DNA from: Natrinema ejinorense
GTDB taxonomy: Archaea; Halobacteriota; Halobacteria; Halobacteriales; Natrialbaceae
Length of the DNA: 64,000 nucleotides
Direction of reading: 5' to 3'
Assembly: GCF_002494345.1 (NCBI RefSeq)
Contig: NZ_NXNI01000001.1
Coordinates: 3,472,001-3,536,000, forward strand
Positions 61,466-64,000 of the stretch are shown piece after piece. The notes under the pieces are model-generated. The model saw nothing but the letters and a program-made list of their open reading frames with translations. It had not been told where the DNA came from and made no database searches. Position 1 is the first letter of the stretch. Each line of letters starts with the position of its first letter. Position numbers and translations under genes: made by a program.

Positions 61466-62662
61466 ATGGACTTCAGCGAACCGTCCGAAGCCGTGCAGAT
61501 CTCGAAGGCGCTGGACGATTTCATCGAGCAGGAAGTCGCTCCCCTCGAGAACGAGTACGATCAGTTCCTCGGTGCGGATTACGAGAAACACATCGTCGAC
61601 GACGAGCACCGACAGGTCCCCGAGTACCGAAACATCGTCGAGAAGATCCGTAAGAAGTCGGTCGAGGCCGGTTTCTACGGCATGACGATGCCCGAGGAGG
61701 TCGGCGGCGGCGACGTCGACATCCTCACGCGGGCCATCGTGGGCGAGCACATGTCCAACCGGCCACCAGGATTCCACAGTGCGATCTTCGGCGGTGCCGG
61801 CGGCCCGACGCCCATCCTGCTCTCCTGTGACGAGCGCCAACGCGAGGAGTACCTCGAGCCGCTGATGGACGGCGAGATCACGACCTGCTTCGCGCTGACC
61901 GAGCCGGGCCACGGCAGCGACGCTCACCACATGGATACCCGCGCGGAGAAAGACGGCGACGAGTGGGTCATCAACGGGCAGAAGGTCTACATCACGAACG
62001 GCCCCTACGCTGACTTCGCGATGGTTTTCGCCCGGACGAGCGGCGATGACGGCGACCTCGAGGGGATTACGTGTTTCCTCGTCGACGACGACACCCCCGG
62101 GTTCGAGGTCGGCAAGATCCACCGGGCGATGGGAATGACCCCCGGAACGCACGCGGAACTCCACTTCGACGACTGCCGCGTCGGCGAGGACCAGGTGCTC
62201 GGCGAGGTCGACCAGGGGTTCCAGGCCGCGATGAGCTGGATCGGCGGCGGCCGGATCAACATCGCCGCCGGCGCGGTGGGGACGGCCCAGTTCCTGCTCG
62301 ACCTGTCGGTGGACTACGCCCGCAACCGGGAGACGTTTGGGAAACCCATCGGCCACCGGCAAGGGGTCTCCTTCCAGCTGGCCGAACTCGCGACGGACAT
62401 CGAGCAGGTCCGACAGCTCTACCGCTACGCCGCCTGGAAGATGGATCAGGGCGAACGAGCCCGCAAAGAGGAGTCGATGGCGAAGCTCCGGGGCGCGAAG
62501 CTCGCCAACGACGCGGCCGACGTCGCGATGCAGGTCCACGGCGGAGCCGGCTTCATGAAGGACCTGCCCATCGAGCGTAACTATCGTGCGGCTCGCGTGT
62601 TCCGCATCTTCGAGGGAACCGACGAGATCCAGAAACGGACGATCGCCCGGGAACTCATCTGA
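61466..62662 (+). CDS. Acyl-CoA dehydrogenase
   Basis: A 398-aa flavoprotein. Conserved parts are CFALTEPGHGSDAHHMDTRAE (FAD and substrate site), the middle domain KVYITNGPYADFAMVF, GRINIAAGAVGTAQFLLD, GKPIGHRQGVSFQLAELATDI and the C-terminal VHGGAGFMKDLPIERNYRAARVFRIFEGTDEIQ. It oxidises an acyl-CoA to the enoyl-CoA. The N-terminus (SEPSEAVQISKALDDFIEQEV) and the long helix fit the acyl-CoA dehydrogenase family used in branched or long chains. A TATA-like box supports the ATG at 61466. The MBL gene follows after nine bases, so the two are co-transcribed. Confidence 0.94.
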   Translation: MDFSEPSEAVQISKALDDFIEQEVAPLENEYDQFLGADYEKHIVDDEHRQVPEYRNIVEKIRKKSVEAGFYGMTMPEEVGGGDVDILTRAIVGEHMSNRPPGFHSAIFGGAGGPTPILLSCDERQREEYLEPLMDGEITTCFALTEPGHGSDAHHMDTRAEKDGDEWVINGQKVYITNGPYADFAMVFARTSGDDGDLEGITCFLVDDDTPGFEVGKIHRAMGMTPGTHAELHFDDCRVGEDQVLGEVDQGFQAAMSWIGGGRINIAAGAVGTAQFLLDLSVDYARNRETFGKPIGHRQGVSFQLAELATDIEQVRQLYRYAAWKMDQGERARKEESMAKLRGAKLANDAADVAMQVHGGAGFMKDLPIERNYRAARVFRIFEGTDEIQKRTIARELI

Positions 62663-62671
62663 TCGGCCACG

Positions 62672-63670
62672 ATGGACGACCCGACGCAGCGAGACTCCGC
62701 CACCGCCCCCTCGCAGGTCTCGAGACTCGACTTCGATATCGAGTGGCCCCCGAAACACGCCGCGGCGTACCTGATCGAGGAGCCGGCCCCGATCCTGGTC
62801 GATACCGGCGATCCAGGGGACCGCGCCGAAGCGACGATCCGCGAGGGACTGGCCGCGACGGGGTACGAGCCGGACGACGTCGCGGCCGTCGTCGTCACCC
62901 ACCCCCACAGTGACCACATCGGACAGGTCCCGCTCCTGCGCGAGGCCGGGGCTGGGGTGTACGCCTCCCGCCCGGTGCTCGAGCAACTCGAGCGCGACCC
63001 CGACGACCTCGCCGCGGGGGTTCGCGAGATCGCCCGCTCGACTGGCTACCACGGCGAGGCGATCGACCGCGCGGTCGAACACGCCCAGTCGTCCCTCGAG
63101 CGCAATCGCGGCCTGCTCGTACCCGAGGCGGCCGTTCCCTTCGAGTTCGGCGAGCCGTTTTCCGTCGCGGGCCGCGAGTTCGAGCCGATCCACACGCCGG
63201 GTCACCAGATCCACCACGCGAGCCTGGCGACGGAACTGAACGGCGAACGCGTGCTGTTCAGCGGCGACGCACTCATCGAGCCGTTTCGGCCCGGCGCGAT
63301 CCACGTCGGCATCGATTACGGTGCCTACGACGCCGTCGAGGCGTTCCACCGCGCGATGGACCGGCTCGAGGGTCGGGACGTCGATCGCGTCTTCCCCGGC
63401 CACGGCCCGGTCTTCACCGATTATCAGGGCGTCATCGAGAGCACCCGCTCGGCACTCGAGACGCTCACGGGGGAGGTTTTCGAGGCGGTGACGGCCGCCG
63501 GTCCCGCATCGCCGACGGAGCTCACCCGCCACCGCGTCGGCGAGGCCCGCCACCCGGCGCAGTTGCTCGACACGCTGGGCGCGCTCGGCACGCTCGAGGA
63601 ACGGGGCCGAGTCGAGTACGAGGCCCGCGACGGCGTTCGGTACTACTCGGTCAGGAAGGCGTCGCCGTGA
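62672..63670 (+). CDS. MBL-fold metallo-hydrolase, second
   Basis: A 332-aa protein. The metal motif is THPHSDHIGQ (His77, His79, Asp81, His82), with a further histidine in IHTPGHQIHHASL, the aspartate in LFSGDALIEP and the last histidine in VFPGHGPVF. The C-terminal 80 residues (ATELTRHRVGEARHPAQLLDTLGALGTLEERGRVEYE) form a winged-helix-like tail as in LACTB2-type and related MBL proteins. It is in the acyl-CoA dehydrogenase operon and could hydrolyse an acyl-CoA thioester; this is an inference. The end overlaps the luciferase-like gene by 28 bases in convergent orientation. Confidence 0.9.
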   Translation: MDDPTQRDSATAPSQVSRLDFDIEWPPKHAAAYLIEEPAPILVDTGDPGDRAEATIREGLAATGYEPDDVAAVVVTHPHSDHIGQVPLLREAGAGVYASRPVLEQLERDPDDLAAGVREIARSTGYHGEAIDRAVEHAQSSLERNRGLLVPEAAVPFEFGEPFSVAGREFEPIHTPGHQIHHASLATELNGERVLFSGDALIEPFRPGAIHVGIDYGAYDAVEAFHRAMDRLEGRDVDRVFPGHGPVFTDYQGVIESTRSALETLTGEVFEAVTAAGPASPTELTRHRVGEARHPAQLLDTLGALGTLEERGRVEYEARDGVRYYSVRKASP

Positions 63671-64000
63671 TCCAGCGGGAGGACGACCCGGTCCGCAATG
63701 CCGCCGTAGCGCTCCCGGGCCGCCGCGAGCAGTTCGTCGGGCTGCGCTTCGATCGCGAACGTCGCCACCATCTCGTCCGTGATCAGTTCGGCCATGTCCT
63801 CCCATCGCTGGTTCTTCGAGAGGTCGTGTAGCTCCTCGCCGACGTCCCGCCAGCCGTGATGGTCGAGGACGTCGTGGTAGGTTCGAGTACTGCCGTAGAA
63901 GGCGATGCGCCGACGAACCTCCTCCCGAGACCGCTCGCGCTCCTCCTCGGTTTCCCCCGTCACGACGAACGGGCTCGCCGAGAGCGAGACGTCCTCGAGC
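63643..64000 (-). CDS. Luciferase-like (F420-type) oxidoreductase, C-terminal part only
   Basis: The frame is open to the right window edge, so only the last about 118 residues are seen. LEDVSLSASPFVVTGETEEERERSREEVRRRIAFYGSTRTY, then HGWRDVGEELHDLSKNQRWEDMAELITDEMVATFAI, and ARERYGGIADRVVLP at the end match the C-terminus of luciferase-like monooxygenases of the F420-dependent group. The GTG at 63963 is internal, not the start. The 3' end overlaps the MBL gene on the other strand. The substrate cannot be told from this part. Confidence 0.82.
   Translation of the reverse strand, partial: LEDVSLSASPFVVTGETEEERERSREEVRRRIAFYGSTRTYHDVLDHHGWRDVGEELHDLSKNQRWEDMAELITDEMVATFAIEAQPDELLAAARERYGGIADRVVLPLDHGDAFLTE

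Noticed and set aside
61424-63805. 793-aa open frame opposite the acyl-CoA dehydrogenase and MBL genes
   Set aside because: Antisense shadow of two well-supported genes.

Overview
This window is a chromosomal segment of a halophilic archaeon, probably a member of the Natrialbales (Natrinema/Haloterrigena-like). The reasons are the high GC, the very acidic proteins, the archaeal uS12, uS7 and EF-2, and the repeated haloarchaeal promoter layout in which a TATA-like box sits about 25-30 nt before a start codon with almost no leader. The genus is an inference. No CRISPR array and no rRNA gene were seen.

Region by region. 1-3839: a minus-strand operon (winged-helix regulator, two small membrane proteins, truncated sensor-domain protein) diverges from an ABC-2 ATPase/permease pair. 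4092-6313: an aldehyde dehydrogenase and a V4R-like protein. 6675-16003: the translation block rpsL-rpsG ... DUF5781-EF-2, interrupted at 7715-12806 by an accessory segment that holds a decayed Tat-type secreted protein gene, a three-gene ABC-2 exporter, and a disrupted DUF7504-like gene fused in frame to a 5'-truncated IS6-like transposase. 16150-23000: a 47-aa membrane protein, SerRS, a PhoU/TrkA-C regulator beside two MgtE half-transporters, two fluoride channel subunits, a CDF metal exporter, and an intergenic region with a large palindrome and a tandem repeat. 23001-39877: metabolic and membrane genes (MBL hydrolase, acyl-CoA synthetase, Na+/H+ antiporter, DUF2391, tungsten aldehyde:ferredoxin oxidoreductase, TraB protein, thiolase, beta-propeller protein, DUF5806, a second aldehyde dehydrogenase, MFS transporter).

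39932-40244 holds tRNA-Leu(UAA), preceded by two extra copies of its 3' end embedded in hairpins. 40302-42063 carries a ferredoxin and an IclR regulator. 42421-48361 is a proline-utilisation island: P5C dehydrogenase with an overlapping 32-aa zinc-ribbon protein on the minus strand, then a Bat-type HTH regulator, proline dehydrogenase, a 48-aa membrane protein overlapping a sodium/solute symporter, and a 170-aa unknown protein on the plus strand. 48967-64000 holds two SDRs, a 1272-aa multi-PAS histidine kinase, a duplicated cyclophilin pair, an aspartoacylase-like enzyme, a HAD phosphatase, a MATE exporter, a second IclR regulator divergent from an acyl-CoA dehydrogenase, an MBL hydrolase, and the end of a luciferase-like oxidoreductase cut by the window edge.

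The observations most worth following are: (i) the two previously unannotated microproteins overlapping the proline genes; (ii) a GTTC-N9-GAAC dyad abutting the TATA box of both IclR genes, with two more copies near the first; (iii) the tRNA-Leu 3'-end array; (iv) the accessory insertion inside the str-type translation cluster, in which two genes carry single in-frame stops; (v) a cyclophilin lipoprotein gene with no canonical start codon.
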